Positions 53,184 through 61,349 of a DNA stretch of 64,000 bases are shown piece by piece. Below the pieces are notes generated by a model that made no database searches, was not told where the DNA came from, and worked only from the letters and a program-made list of their open reading frames with translations. Made by a program: the position numbers and the translations under genes. Position 1 is the stretch's first letter, and every line of letters starts with the position of its first letter. Source of the DNA: JAFGGG01 sp964638895 (GTDB lineage Bacteria > Spirochaetota > Spirochaetia > SZUA-6 > RPPD01). The DNA is taken from NCBI GenBank assembly GCA_964638895.1, contig CAZWYY010000006.1, forward strand, positions 23,023-87,022. The letters run 5' to 3'.

Positions 53184-53672
53184 TTGTTGTATACTTTAGA
53201 CAAAGCGTATCTGGTTTGGGCTCTTTCATTTTTTTTCCCCGGTTTGCACCGCTTTTACCTTGGTAAAATCGGCAGCGGTTTGCTGTATTTATTTACAGGG
53301 GGAATATTTTTTTTCGGTACCGTAGTGGATTTTTTCAGACTCCCGCAGATGGTGCGTGAGGCAAACCTGAAGGATGAGTATCACCGGGTCCTGACCACGG
53401 GCCGTGAAAATATGCCGCCCGGCCGCCGGGCGAAACCCAGGGAAACTATTGAAAAGGTGATTTTGAAAACAGCAAAAAAGAACATGGGACTGGCCACACC
53501 CGGGCAGGTGGCGCTTGAGGGTGATATATCGATCCAAGAAGCAAAAGATTGCCTGGAAAAACTTGTGACCAAGGGTTTTGCGGAAATGAAAATCAGAAAA
53601 TCAGGTACAATCGTCTACTATTTCCCGGACCTCGGCGAACCGCTCTCGAACACGGATTTTGAGGATATTTAA
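53184..53672 (+). CDS. TM2-domain protein with winged-helix-like tail
   Basis: About 162 residues. TTG at 53184 or 53187 is chosen because GGGGGA (53175-53180) lies just upstream, and a TTG at 53127 sits inside the promoter. The TM2 domain (about 5-55) has two hydrophobic helices joined by a PGLHRFYLGK turn. The C-terminal part (about 85-155) looks like a winged helix. TM2 proteins are small membrane proteins of unclear role. The stop is just before the scaffold gap. Confidence 0.7.
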   Translation: MLYTLDKAYLVWALSFFFPGLHRFYLGKIGSGLLYLFTGGIFFFGTVVDFFRLPQMVREANLKDEYHRVLTTGRENMPPGRRAKPRETIEKVILKTAKKNMGLATPGQVALEGDISIQEAKDCLEKLVTKGFAEMKIRKSGTIVYYFPDLGEPLSNTDFEDI

Positions 53673-53675
53673 TAC

Positions 53676-53775
53676 NNNNNNNNNNNNNNNNNNNNNNNNN
53701 NNNNNNNNNNNNNNNNNNNNNNNNNNNNNNNNNNNNNNNNNNNNNNNNNNNNNNNNNNNNNNNNNNNNNNNNNNN
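53676..53775. other. Scaffold gap (100 N)
   Basis: Exactly 100 N follow the TM2 gene. A round number of N usually marks a gap of unknown size; genes on either side may not be true neighbours. Confidence 0.98.
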
Positions 53776-54043
53776 AGCCGAATTTATAATGCTTTTTTAC
53801 GGGTTTTTTAATATCCCATACACATTTCAGGCCCCGGCTGAAGGTGACAAAGTCACCGGCCTTCACGGTATAATCTCCTTCACGTGTTTCCACGATTACC
53901 TCGCCTTCAAGAAGATAACACTGCTCCGTGGTGTCATAATACCAGTCAAAACGTGAAACCTCTTTGGTCCAGATGGGCCAGTCCTTAACGCCGCGCGAGT
54001 CCAGTTCTCCGGGGTTTAGTTTTTCAATAACAACCTGCGACAC
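53776..54043 (-). CDS. Cupin-domain protein, C-terminus lost in the gap
   Basis: About 89 residues are visible. A cupin_3/EutQ-type fold is clear: TTEQCYLLEGEVIV, YTVKAGDFVTFSRGLK, and WDIKKPVKKHYKF. The end lies in the N run, but the remaining piece is almost a full domain. Ligand unknown. The part beyond 53776 is not sequence. Confidence 0.8.
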
Positions 54044-54135
54044 ATTCCTCTCCTTTCCTGCGGTAAAGCATACAGTTCCCGGACACCAAGGTCAAGTAAG
54101 CCGGGGATGCGTGAGTATGAACGCTTCTTGCACCA

Positions 54136-54331
54136 GCAGTTTTCAATTTGTTCCATATCATAGCGAGCCAAACAGAAAAGTCTTTTTATTTTAAAAAAGT
54201 ATAATCGAACAAATTAAAAATTGCCCGCCTGAGCAAGCATTTAGAGGCAATTCTTATTTTGAACGATTATTTTTTAAGGTCTTTATAGCATTAGATTTCT
54301 TTAACGCTACCCACTGGTTCAAAATGAATTG
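54136..54331. repeat. Paired-hairpin intergenic repeat, copy 2
   Basis: In the gene-free stretch 54044-54396. Dyad A: arms at 54136-54153 and 54207-54224, with two mismatches. Dyad B: arms at 54248-54264 and 54317-54331, with a two-base difference. The linker GAGCAAGCATTTAGAGGC and a TATAATCGAAC motif before the second A arm are shared with copy 1 (35717-35920); the interiors of the hairpins differ. Confidence 0.82.
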
Positions 54332-54337
54332 CTGTTC

Positions 54338-54366
54338 TTGCAAATTGTAAAATTTGATTGTATAAT
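54338..54366 (+). promoter_or_regulatory. Sigma-70-type promoter for the envelope protein operon
   Basis: TTGCAA (54338-54343), 17-base spacer, TATAAT (54361-54366), 31 bases before ATG 54397 and directly after the repeat. Confidence 0.7.
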
Positions 54367-54396
54367 TAAACCCGGAAATCATCACAGGCAGGAACC

Positions 54397-54666
54397 ATGA
54401 CGACTGATATAAGCATTTGGGAGATACTATTAAACTGGAAGATCGTGCTGATCGTCATAGTCGTTATTTTTGTGCTGCCTATTATTTTTTATTTTGCGTC
54501 GCTTGACAAAAACGCCGTTAAAATGAAGAAAATAAAAATCGCGCCGCAGAAGGCAAAGGCGGTAAAAAAAGAAGGGCCGCAACCCGGATCGGTGAAGACG
54601 GAAGAGGACAGAAAAGAAACCGCGTATGAAAGTGAGGATTCCGCTCAATTGAAGGAGAAAAGATGA
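54397..54666 (+). CDS. Small single-pass membrane protein
   Basis: Encodes 89 residues: one membrane helix (about 15-35) and a Lys/Glu-rich cytoplasmic tail. No family recognised. Its stop overlaps the next start by four bases, making it the first gene of a three-gene envelope operon. Confidence 0.65.
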   Translation: MTTDISIWEILLNWKIVLIVIVVIFVLPIIFYFASLDKNAVKMKKIKIAPQKAKAVKKEGPQPGSVKTEEDRKETAYESEDSAQLKEKR

Positions 54667-55277
54667 AAAAACTACTGCTTTTGTTTACGGCATGTATCCT
54701 GTTTTTGTGTTTCGGCTGCGTCGGGATTGAAAGCACGCTTAATATAAACGCGAACGGGTCCGGAACACTGCTGTTGCAGTACAGGGTTTCACAGCTTCTG
54801 GTAAGCATGGGCCAGACCGAGGAAGAGGGCGCGCAGGAACCACCGCTGCCCCTGACCGAGGACGATTTCCGCCAGGCGGTCCGGAAATCCCCGGGACTGA
54901 CCCTGCGCTCGGTGACACGGGAGGAGAACGAGAGCGATGTCATTATAAAAGCCGAGATTGCTTTTAACAGCGTGAACAACCTGGCCGCGAGCCCGCTGTT
55001 TGCCGATATGCCCATCACATTCAGAAGAAACGGAAACAACGTCACCTTCTCGCAGGTTCTTACCAAGGGCGGGGAAGAGATGAGTGAAGAGCAGCTGCAG
55101 GCCATGGAAAGCTTTTTCCAGGGGTATGAACTCGGATTTGTGATAACCGCCCCCGGTAAAATCATCAGCTACAACAGGGGTGAGCTTTCGCAGGACGGGC
55201 GTACACTGACCTACCGTATTTCCATGACTGACCTGTTGCAAATGAAAGAAAAAACCGAGCTTACCGTAACATGGTAA
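54663..55277 (+). CDS. Lipoprotein
   Basis: Encodes 204 residues. Lipobox FGC (Cys about 19) is followed by a predicted beta-rich body beginning IESTLNINANGSGTLLLQY, a pattern found in LppM-like lipoproteins. Function unknown. It is 28 bases before the next lipoprotein gene. Confidence 0.72.
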   Translation: MKKLLLLFTACILFLCFGCVGIESTLNINANGSGTLLLQYRVSQLLVSMGQTEEEGAQEPPLPLTEDDFRQAVRKSPGLTLRSVTREENESDVIIKAEIAFNSVNNLAASPLFADMPITFRRNGNNVTFSQVLTKGGEEMSEEQLQAMESFFQGYELGFVITAPGKIISYNRGELSQDGRTLTYRISMTDLLQMKEKTELTVTW

Positions 55278-55305
55278 AACAACATAAAAAGAGAGGCAAC
55301 CTGAA

Positions 55306-56457
55306 ATGAAGAAAGGCATTATATTCATACTTATCTTTGTGATTTTTGTGTTCGGGTGCAAAAGCACGGGGGGCGGCACGTCGGACGGCGGTACCGGGGG
55401 GAATGCGGTAACCGAAAAACCGGCGGATCTTGCGGAAATGCGGGCGTACCTTGAAAACGCGTATGCAAAAATGGACCAGCTTGCCGTAACCGAAGGGATC
55501 AGCCAGTTTGTCGCGGTCCTGGCCATCAGGGACAAACTGAAAAACCCCTCGGCGGACGCCCTGGCAGCAGCCAAGAAGGCCGAAACCGAGCTTACCAAAA
55601 TCGCCTCGGGCCTGCGCCTTTCACCGGGACCGGACTGGCTGGATGAAAATGACAACCAGATCACGGGAAGCACCATGGATATCGGCAAGAACAACGCGTT
55701 GAATCCGGAAGTGCTGTTGACCTATAATACGGGGGGCGGCATTGTGGTAAGCGGGGCCCCTGTTGAATTCCAGTTTATCAAGGGCACGGGGCTGCTTGAT
55801 AAAAGTATCAAAACCAATGAGTACGGCCAGGCCCTGAGCCCCATCGCCGGCATCGGGAACGCAAACCAGGAGGCTGTGGTCAGGGCCCGCCTTTCTTTTA
55901 CGGTCAAGGGGTATACCTATACCTTCGAAACGGTGAGCTGTGATTTTCTGTATGTGCCCCCCTCCAGGCGGGCAACCATAATCGTCTATGAAAGCGCTCC
56001 CGAGTATGTTTCTGATCATCCCTTCATTTTTGACGCGGCCTACAAACCGCTGCAGAAAATCGATTTTGATTTCAGCCAGTTTAACGGGGTGCTTTTAGGC
56101 AAGGATTTTCTAAAGGTGTTCGGCGGTGATGTCAAGGCAATCAAAAAACTGGCCCTGGAACAGGGCGTACCCTACCTGGTAATGGTATATAACGACTGTT
56201 ACAGGCTCAATAAGGCGCACCCGGATTTTGAAATTTATGTTTCGGAGGTCAAGGCCACCCTGCGTATCATAAGGGTGGCGGACGGCAAGATCTTATATGA
56301 AGCCGTAGTGTACGCGGACAAGGCCCATGATACCAACGGCCAGGGCGGCTCCCTGGAAAAGGCCAGGAATGACGGTCTCCGCAAAGCGGCGGCCATGCTC
56401 GAGAAGGAGCTGACAAGTAACTTCGACAAGATCAACAAGGCCCTGGGAGGGGAGTAG
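55306..56457 (+). CDS. Lipoprotein with CsgG-like C-terminal region
   Basis: Encodes 383 residues. Lipobox VFGC (Cys about 18) and a Gly/Thr-rich linker are followed by a helical region, an Ig-like stretch (about 105-215) and a C-terminal alpha/beta part (KATLRIIRVADGKILYEA, DGLRKAAAMLEKEL) that resembles envelope proteins with a CsgG-like fold. Function unknown. Last gene of its operon. Confidence 0.68.
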   Translation: MKKGIIFILIFVIFVFGCKSTGGGTSDGGTGGNAVTEKPADLAEMRAYLENAYAKMDQLAVTEGISQFVAVLAIRDKLKNPSADALAAAKKAETELTKIASGLRLSPGPDWLDENDNQITGSTMDIGKNNALNPEVLLTYNTGGGIVVSGAPVEFQFIKGTGLLDKSIKTNEYGQALSPIAGIGNANQEAVVRARLSFTVKGYTYTFETVSCDFLYVPPSRRATIIVYESAPEYVSDHPFIFDAAYKPLQKIDFDFSQFNGVLLGKDFLKVFGGDVKAIKKLALEQGVPYLVMVYNDCYRLNKAHPDFEIYVSEVKATLRIIRVADGKILYEAVVYADKAHDTNGQGGSLEKARNDGLRKAAAMLEKELTSNFDKINKALGGE

Positions 56458-56495
56458 GGCCGGGATAGTTACACCCCTGCTTCCTTGAATTGCGG

Positions 56496-56522
56496 CAACC
56501 GTTCGGCTGCTTTTTCCTCTAT
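56496..56522 (+). terminator. Weak terminator after the lipoprotein operon
   Basis: GCGGC and GCTGC can pair (one G-U) around AACCGTTCG, followed by a T5 tract. The stem is short, so confidence is low. Confidence 0.35.
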
Positions 56523-56622
56523 ACCCTATCGTAGCGTGCCGTATCAGGCGGTACGCGGCAACCCTTAAAAAAATTTATTTTTCCTCTTGATATTGAAATG
56601 AAATTATAGTATTAATATCTAG

Positions 56623-56644
56623 TAATGTGAATTGAATCACATTA
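56623..56644. promoter_or_regulatory. Probable Rex operator
   Basis: A perfect 22-base palindrome, TAATGTGA-N6-TCACATTA, in the AT-rich leader of rex. It matches the form of Rex sites (TTGTGA-N6-TCACAA). A TTGAAT/TTAATA promoter pair with 17 bases between overlaps it, so NADH-sensitive autorepression of the hydrogenase operon is likely. Confidence 0.75.
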
Positions 56645-56707
56645 AATAATCATATTAATATATATATAACAAAAATATACAATTTATTGTGAAATAGGAG
56701 AATAAAA

Positions 56708-57322
56708 ATAAACAAGAACAGCGTGGCGCGCCTGTCGCAGTATAAAAACGCTCTCGTCCGTTTGAAAAGCCTGGGGTTCGTGAAGGTGTTTTCAGACAAC
56801 CTGGCGGACGCGCTGGGCATACGTCCCACCCAGGTGCGCAAGGATTTTTCGCTGTTCCAGATTTCGGGTAATAAACGGGGGGGGTATAACATCCACGAGC
56901 TTCTGGACAGGATATTGACACTCTTGGGCAAGACCGAAACACAGGAGGTGGTTCTGGTGGGACTGGGGCATATGGGAATGGCGCTGGCCAAATATACCGG
57001 CTTCAGAAAAGAGGGCATACACATCTGCGCCTGTTTTGATATCGATCCGGCAAAACATAATCCGCAGGCACAGCCCCCAATTTTCCCGATGGAAAAGCTG
57101 GTGGAAACCGTAGACCGGCGGCATATCAGGATAGCTGTCGTCGCGGTGCCCGACATCGCGGCCCAGCGGGTGGCGGATCTGCTGGTTGCGGCGGGGATCA
57201 AAGGAATTCTTAATTTCGCTCCCATCCAGCTGCGCACGCCCACGGATGTGGAGGTGCGCAATGTAAACCTGGTTCAGGAGTTGGAGAATCTGTTTTATTT
57301 CGTGCGAGCGGAGGAGGTGTGA
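56708..57322 (+). CDS. rex: Rex redox-sensing repressor, probable ATA start
   Basis: About 204 residues. An N-terminal winged helix (ADALGIRPTQVRKDFSLF) and a Rossmann domain with GLGHMGMALAKY are typical. Rex senses the NADH/NAD ratio and represses fermentative and hydrogenase genes. No ATG, GTG or TTG lies near the AGGAG site (56696-56700) at normal spacing; the frame has ATA at 56708, 7 bases downstream. The next usual start, GTG 56723, is 22 bases away and would cut conserved residues. The frame is closed by TGA 56690-56692. It heads the operon to its targets. Confidence 0.88.
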   Translation: MNKNSVARLSQYKNALVRLKSLGFVKVFSDNLADALGIRPTQVRKDFSLFQISGNKRGGYNIHELLDRILTLLGKTETQEVVLVGLGHMGMALAKYTGFRKEGIHICACFDIDPAKHNPQAQPPIFPMEKLVETVDRRHIRIAVVAVPDIAAQRVADLLVAAGIKGILNFAPIQLRTPTDVEVRNVNLVQELENLFYFVRAEEV

Positions 57323-57324
57323 CC

Positions 57325-59190
57325 ATGACCCGGCGAACGGCAAAGGTACGCAGCCTGCGAAACCGGTTGTTTATTTCATTCATCCTCATCATTATCGTCA
57401 TCGGGCTGGCCAACTGCGGGCTGATTTTTTACCTGGTTCAGCATGATATTATAAGCAGGTCCCAGGAGCAGGCCGGAACCTACCTGGAAACAGTGGACCA
57501 GTTTTTCCGGGATGAGCTTGAAAAGCTCCATACCGTGTTTTCCCTGCTTAAGCCTCCGCTCAACCGGGAGCGGCTGAAGAAGAAACTGGGGCTTGATTAT
57601 GTGATGCTCGTTGACGGTAACAATGCCTCCGGCAGCCCCTTTGCCGCCGCCGCCGGTGATGGGGTTCCCGCAGGGGGGTTCAGACTCATGCCCAGGGACG
57701 AGCTTGCGGCCCTGGGTGAGGATCTTCTTTCCAAAGCCCGCATAGAGATTTTCGATACGCCGAAATCCGGGCCCTCGAACCAAAAGGTCCTGGAATCGGC
57801 ATTGGTCCTGGAATACGCGTATCCCCTCACCGATGAAAGGCTGCGGGTTACCGGTGTGCTTTACGGGGGCAAGATTTTAAACAGGGATTTTCCCCTGATT
57901 GATCAACTGCACAAGCTTGTGTTTGATAATAAACTCTATAACGGAAAGCCCTTAGGCACCATTACCGTGTTTTTACGGGATGTCCGGATAACCACAAACG
58001 TGCTGAACGATAAGGGACAGCGCGCCGTGGGCACCCGTGTGTCGGAGGCTGTGTACAATTCGGTGTTTATCAGGGGCGAGACCTGGATAGACCGAGCCTT
58101 CGTGGTTACGGACTGGTACCGTACCGCCTACAAGCCGATCAGGGACGGGAATGGTACCATCATAGGTATCCTGTACGTGGGAATCCTGGAAAAGCCTTTT
58201 ACCGATATGACCTTCAGGCTGTTTGCGCTGGCGCTGGCCATTTTTACGGGTGTAATCGGGCTGGGAATGCTCCTGACCTTCCTCTTGTCGCGCATGATCT
58301 TCAAACCGTTGAAGGCCATGCTGGGGGCCACCGCAAGAATCGCCCTGGGTGACTATGACCATACCTTCACACTGCACTCTTCCATCAAGGAACTGGATAT
58401 CTTTAACGCGGCCTTCAAGCGCATGGCGCGGGAGCTCCACAAGCGGGAGCAGCGACTCAAGCTTTCCGGTGAAAAGCTGGTTTCCCTGAATAAGAGTTAC
58501 CTGGATCTGATCGGGTTTGTTTCCCATGAGTTAAAGGGCATCCTGTCCTCAACCATCCTCAACGCCTATACCGTGCGTGACGGGTTTTTGGGTATGGTGA
58601 ACTTTAAACAGCGTAAGGCCCTGGATTCTATTACCCGGAACCTTGATTACCTGGCCGAAACAGTAAAGAACTTTCTCAGTTTGAGCAGGATCGAAAAGGG
58701 GGAGCTTATGGTGGACCGGGCCCGGTGCCTGTTGCGGGAGGATATTTTCGACCCGGTAATCGAAACCTACGAAAAGCCGGCCGCAGAAAAGGGCATGCGT
58801 TTTGTGAACAGGATCAATCCGGGCCTTATGCTGTCTTCGGACCGTGACCTGCTGTTTATCGTGGTCAACAACCTGATCGGAAACGCGGTGAAATACGGGC
58901 GGGAGAACGGAACGATTATTGTTGCCGCGAACCGGACCCGGGACAGCGTAACGGCCGAGGTGTTCAATGAGGGTGAGCCGCTGGCCGCGAAAGAGACCGG
59001 GCGCCTGTTCGGGAAGTTCGTGCGCCTGGAGTCGGCCAAAAAACGGCATATCAAGGGCACCGGGTTGGGGCTGTTCATTACCAGGGAGATTGTGGAGAAG
59101 CATGGGGGAAAAATCTGGTGTGAGAGCAGGCAAAACGGCAATGCGTTTATTTTTACCATAGAAAGGGGGGAGTATGCTCACTCCGCTTGA
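57325..59190 (+). CDS. Cache-HAMP sensor histidine kinase
   Basis: About 621 residues from ATG 57325 (GAGGAGG site 7 bases upstream). TM1 (about 15-37), a periplasmic sCache/Cache-like sensor (about 40-270, with TNVLNDKGQRAVGTRVSEAV and YKPIRDGNGTIIGILYVGI), TM2 (about 280-305), HAMP, HisKA (H401 in FVSHELKGIL) and HATPase (NNLIGNAVKYG, GTGLGLFIT). A kinase between rex and the hydrogenase genes suggests that an external signal also controls this operon. The receiver gene at 63621 is its likely partner. Confidence 0.88.
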   Translation: MTRRTAKVRSLRNRLFISFILIIIVIGLANCGLIFYLVQHDIISRSQEQAGTYLETVDQFFRDELEKLHTVFSLLKPPLNRERLKKKLGLDYVMLVDGNNASGSPFAAAAGDGVPAGGFRLMPRDELAALGEDLLSKARIEIFDTPKSGPSNQKVLESALVLEYAYPLTDERLRVTGVLYGGKILNRDFPLIDQLHKLVFDNKLYNGKPLGTITVFLRDVRITTNVLNDKGQRAVGTRVSEAVYNSVFIRGETWIDRAFVVTDWYRTAYKPIRDGNGTIIGILYVGILEKPFTDMTFRLFALALAIFTGVIGLGMLLTFLLSRMIFKPLKAMLGATARIALGDYDHTFTLHSSIKELDIFNAAFKRMARELHKREQRLKLSGEKLVSLNKSYLDLIGFVSHELKGILSSTILNAYTVRDGFLGMVNFKQRKALDSITRNLDYLAETVKNFLSLSRIEKGELMVDRARCLLREDIFDPVIETYEKPAAEKGMRFVNRINPGLMLSSDRDLLFIVVNNLIGNAVKYGRENGTIIVAANRTRDSVTAEVFNEGEPLAAKETGRLFGKFVRLESAKKRHIKGTGLGLFITREIVEKHGGKIWCESRQNGNAFIFTIERGEYAHSA

Positions 59191-59530
59191 ACAAATCAAG
59201 AAAATGAGGGCCCTGGCCATAAACCGTATCATCGGCCGCGGATATCTTTCCACCAAACGCGTGTATGTGGGTATGGCCACCTGTGAGATCGCGGCCGGTT
59301 CCAAAGAGGTGATGGAGGCGTTTCGGAACGCCATCACGCAGGGGCTTACGGATGTGTATCTGAGCCAGAAAGGATGCGCGGGCAGGTGTAACCTGGAGCC
59401 CACCGTGGAAATCGTGGAGGAAGGGAAGATCCCGGTGAAGTACGGCTTGATCGACAAGGAGAAGGCGCTGGTTATTATCGAGCGCCACCTGAAAAAAGGA
59501 GAGGTGATTGAGGAATGGCTGATAAAATAG
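59174..59530 (+). CDS. Thioredoxin-like [2Fe-2S] subunit of the hydrogenase
   Basis: Encodes 118 residues of the (2Fe-2S) ferredoxin/NuoE-C-terminal fold. Cysteines in MATCEIAAGS and QKGCAGRCNLEPT can hold a [2Fe-2S] cluster. It likely feeds electrons to or from HydB. It overlaps the kinase gene by 17 bases and hydB by 16. Confidence 0.88.
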   Translation: MLTPLEQIKKMRALAINRIIGRGYLSTKRVYVGMATCEIAAGSKEVMEAFRNAITQGLTDVYLSQKGCAGRCNLEPTVEIVEEGKIPVKYGLIDKEKALVIIERHLKKGEVIEEWLIK

Positions 59531-61341
59531 AAACATGGACGGATAACGGAGAAACCACTCTCTATAACGTCATCCTCTGTTCCGGGCCCGGCTGCCTGCA
59601 CCACAATTCGCACGAGATGCTGGCGACCGTTCGGCGGGAGCTGGCGCGGCTTGGTCTTGAACGCGGCACGGAGGTGATTCTTTCGGGCTGCCTGGGGATG
59701 TGCAGGCAGGGACCGATAATGATTATCAATCCCGGCTACACGATCTACGGCGGATTTACCATAGATGATATCGGGGAGATAATAGAGAACCACCTGGTAA
59801 AACAAAGCCCCTTGAGTGAGAAGGTCATCAATGAGGACCACCTGTTCAACCGTTTCTACCGGATCTTCGGTGACGTGGCCTTTTTCGGCAAACAGATGCG
59901 TATCGCTTTGAGAAACTGCGGGATTATCGATCCGGAAAAGATAGACGATTACCTGTCGGTGCGCGGATATGAGGCGTTGGCCAAGGTGCTGACATCAATG
60001 ACCCCGGAACAGGTGATCGCGGAACTGCAGGTCTCCGGTCTCAGGGGCCGGGGCGGGGCCGGCTTCCCCACGGGACTGAAATGGAAACTCACCGCGGAGG
60101 CCCAAGGCGCCGAGAAATACGTTATCTGCAACGCGGACGAGGGCGACCCGGGCGCGTTCATGGACAGGAGCGCCATCGAGGGTGACCCGCACACGATTCT
60201 GGAGGGCATGCTCATCGGCGGGTATGCGGTGGGGGCCCGCAGGGGCTTTATTTACATCAGGGCCGAATACCCGCTTGCCATCAGGCGCCTGGAAAAGGCC
60301 CTTGACGCCGCCCGTGATTTACACCTTTTGGGGGACAACATTTTAGGCAGTGATTTCTGTTTTGATATCCGGATTCGCCTGGGGGCCGGGGCCTTTGTGT
60401 GCGGCGAGGAGACAGCGCTGATTCAGTCCATCGAGGGCAGCAGGGGAATGCCCAGACCCCGGCCGCCGTATCCATCGGTGCACGGCGTGTTCGGCAAACC
60501 CACCCTTATAAACAATGTGGAAACATGGGCCAACATTCCCGTTATCATCCTGGACGGCGCCTCGTGGTTTGCCTCCATCGGCACGGAAAAGAGCAAGGGC
60601 ACGAAGGTGTTCGCGCTCGCCGGCAATGTGGTGAATACGGGCCTGATCGAGGTGCCCATGGGGACCACCCTGCGCGAGATCATCTTTGACATCGGGGGCG
60701 GGGTACCGGAGGGGCGCCGCTTCAAGGCCGTGCAGACCGGGGGGCCTTCGGGCGGCTGTTTGACCGAGGAGCACCTGGACACCCAGATCGATTACGATTC
60801 CCTGACAAAGGCCGGTTCCTTCATGGGTTCCGGGGGAATGATCGTCATGGATGAGGGCACCTGTATGGTTAATGTGGCCAAATTCTTCCTTGAGTTCACC
60901 CAGAATGAATCCTGCGGCAAATGCACGCCCTGCAGGGAGGGGACAAAACGCATGCTGGAGATCCTTACCCGCATCACCGACGGAAAAGGCAGGCCTGGTG
61001 ATATCGAGAAACTCGAACGCCTGGGAAACATGATCCGCAAGGCCTCGCTCTGCGGCCTGGGACAGGCCGCCCCGAATCCGGTGTTGAGCACCATAAAAAA
61101 TTTCAGGCACGAGTATGAGGAACACATCAACCGGAAACACTGCCGGGCCGCGGCCTGCCCGGCCATGGTGTCCTACGAGATTACGGACGCCTGCAGCGGC
61201 TGCGGTGCCTGTGTGCGTGTGTGCCCGGTAAACGCGATTACCGGAATCAAAAAGAACAAGCATGAGCTAGACCAGGAAAAATGCATTAAATGCGGTGAAT
61301 GTTTTACAACATGCCGCTTCAACGCCATAACCAGATTGTAG
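59515..61341 (+). CDS. hydB: HydB, NuoF-like NAD(P)H/FMN hydrogenase subunit
   Basis: Encodes 608 residues. An N-terminal thioredoxin-like [2Fe-2S] domain (CSGPGCLHHN, SGCLGMCRQGP) is followed by the NuoF core with FMN/NADH motif GRGGAGFPTGLKW and cluster motif CGKCTPCREGTKRM, then a C-terminal bis-[4Fe-4S] ferredoxin (CSGCGACVRVCPV, CIKCGECFTTC). It moves electrons between NADH, ferredoxin and HydA in bifurcating enzymes. The last cluster has CRF where CP is usual. Confidence 0.93.
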   Translation: MADKIETWTDNGETTLYNVILCSGPGCLHHNSHEMLATVRRELARLGLERGTEVILSGCLGMCRQGPIMIINPGYTIYGGFTIDDIGEIIENHLVKQSPLSEKVINEDHLFNRFYRIFGDVAFFGKQMRIALRNCGIIDPEKIDDYLSVRGYEALAKVLTSMTPEQVIAELQVSGLRGRGGAGFPTGLKWKLTAEAQGAEKYVICNADEGDPGAFMDRSAIEGDPHTILEGMLIGGYAVGARRGFIYIRAEYPLAIRRLEKALDAARDLHLLGDNILGSDFCFDIRIRLGAGAFVCGEETALIQSIEGSRGMPRPRPPYPSVHGVFGKPTLINNVETWANIPVIILDGASWFASIGTEKSKGTKVFALAGNVVNTGLIEVPMGTTLREIIFDIGGGVPEGRRFKAVQTGGPSGGCLTEEHLDTQIDYDSLTKAGSFMGSGGMIVMDEGTCMVNVAKFFLEFTQNESCGKCTPCREGTKRMLEILTRITDGKGRPGDIEKLERLGNMIRKASLCGLGQAAPNPVLSTIKNFRHEYEEHINRKHCRAAACPAMVSYEITDACSGCGACVRVCPVNAITGIKKNKHELDQEKCIKCGECFTTCRFNAITRL

Positions 61342-61349
61342 GAGAGGTC

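Noticed and set aside
53669..53775. Open frame continuing through the N run
   Set aside because: The residues there are undefined; only 53776-54043 is real cupin sequence.
61299..61349. Earlier hydA start
   Set aside because: It lies inside hydB and lacks a ribosome site; ATG 61350 has one.
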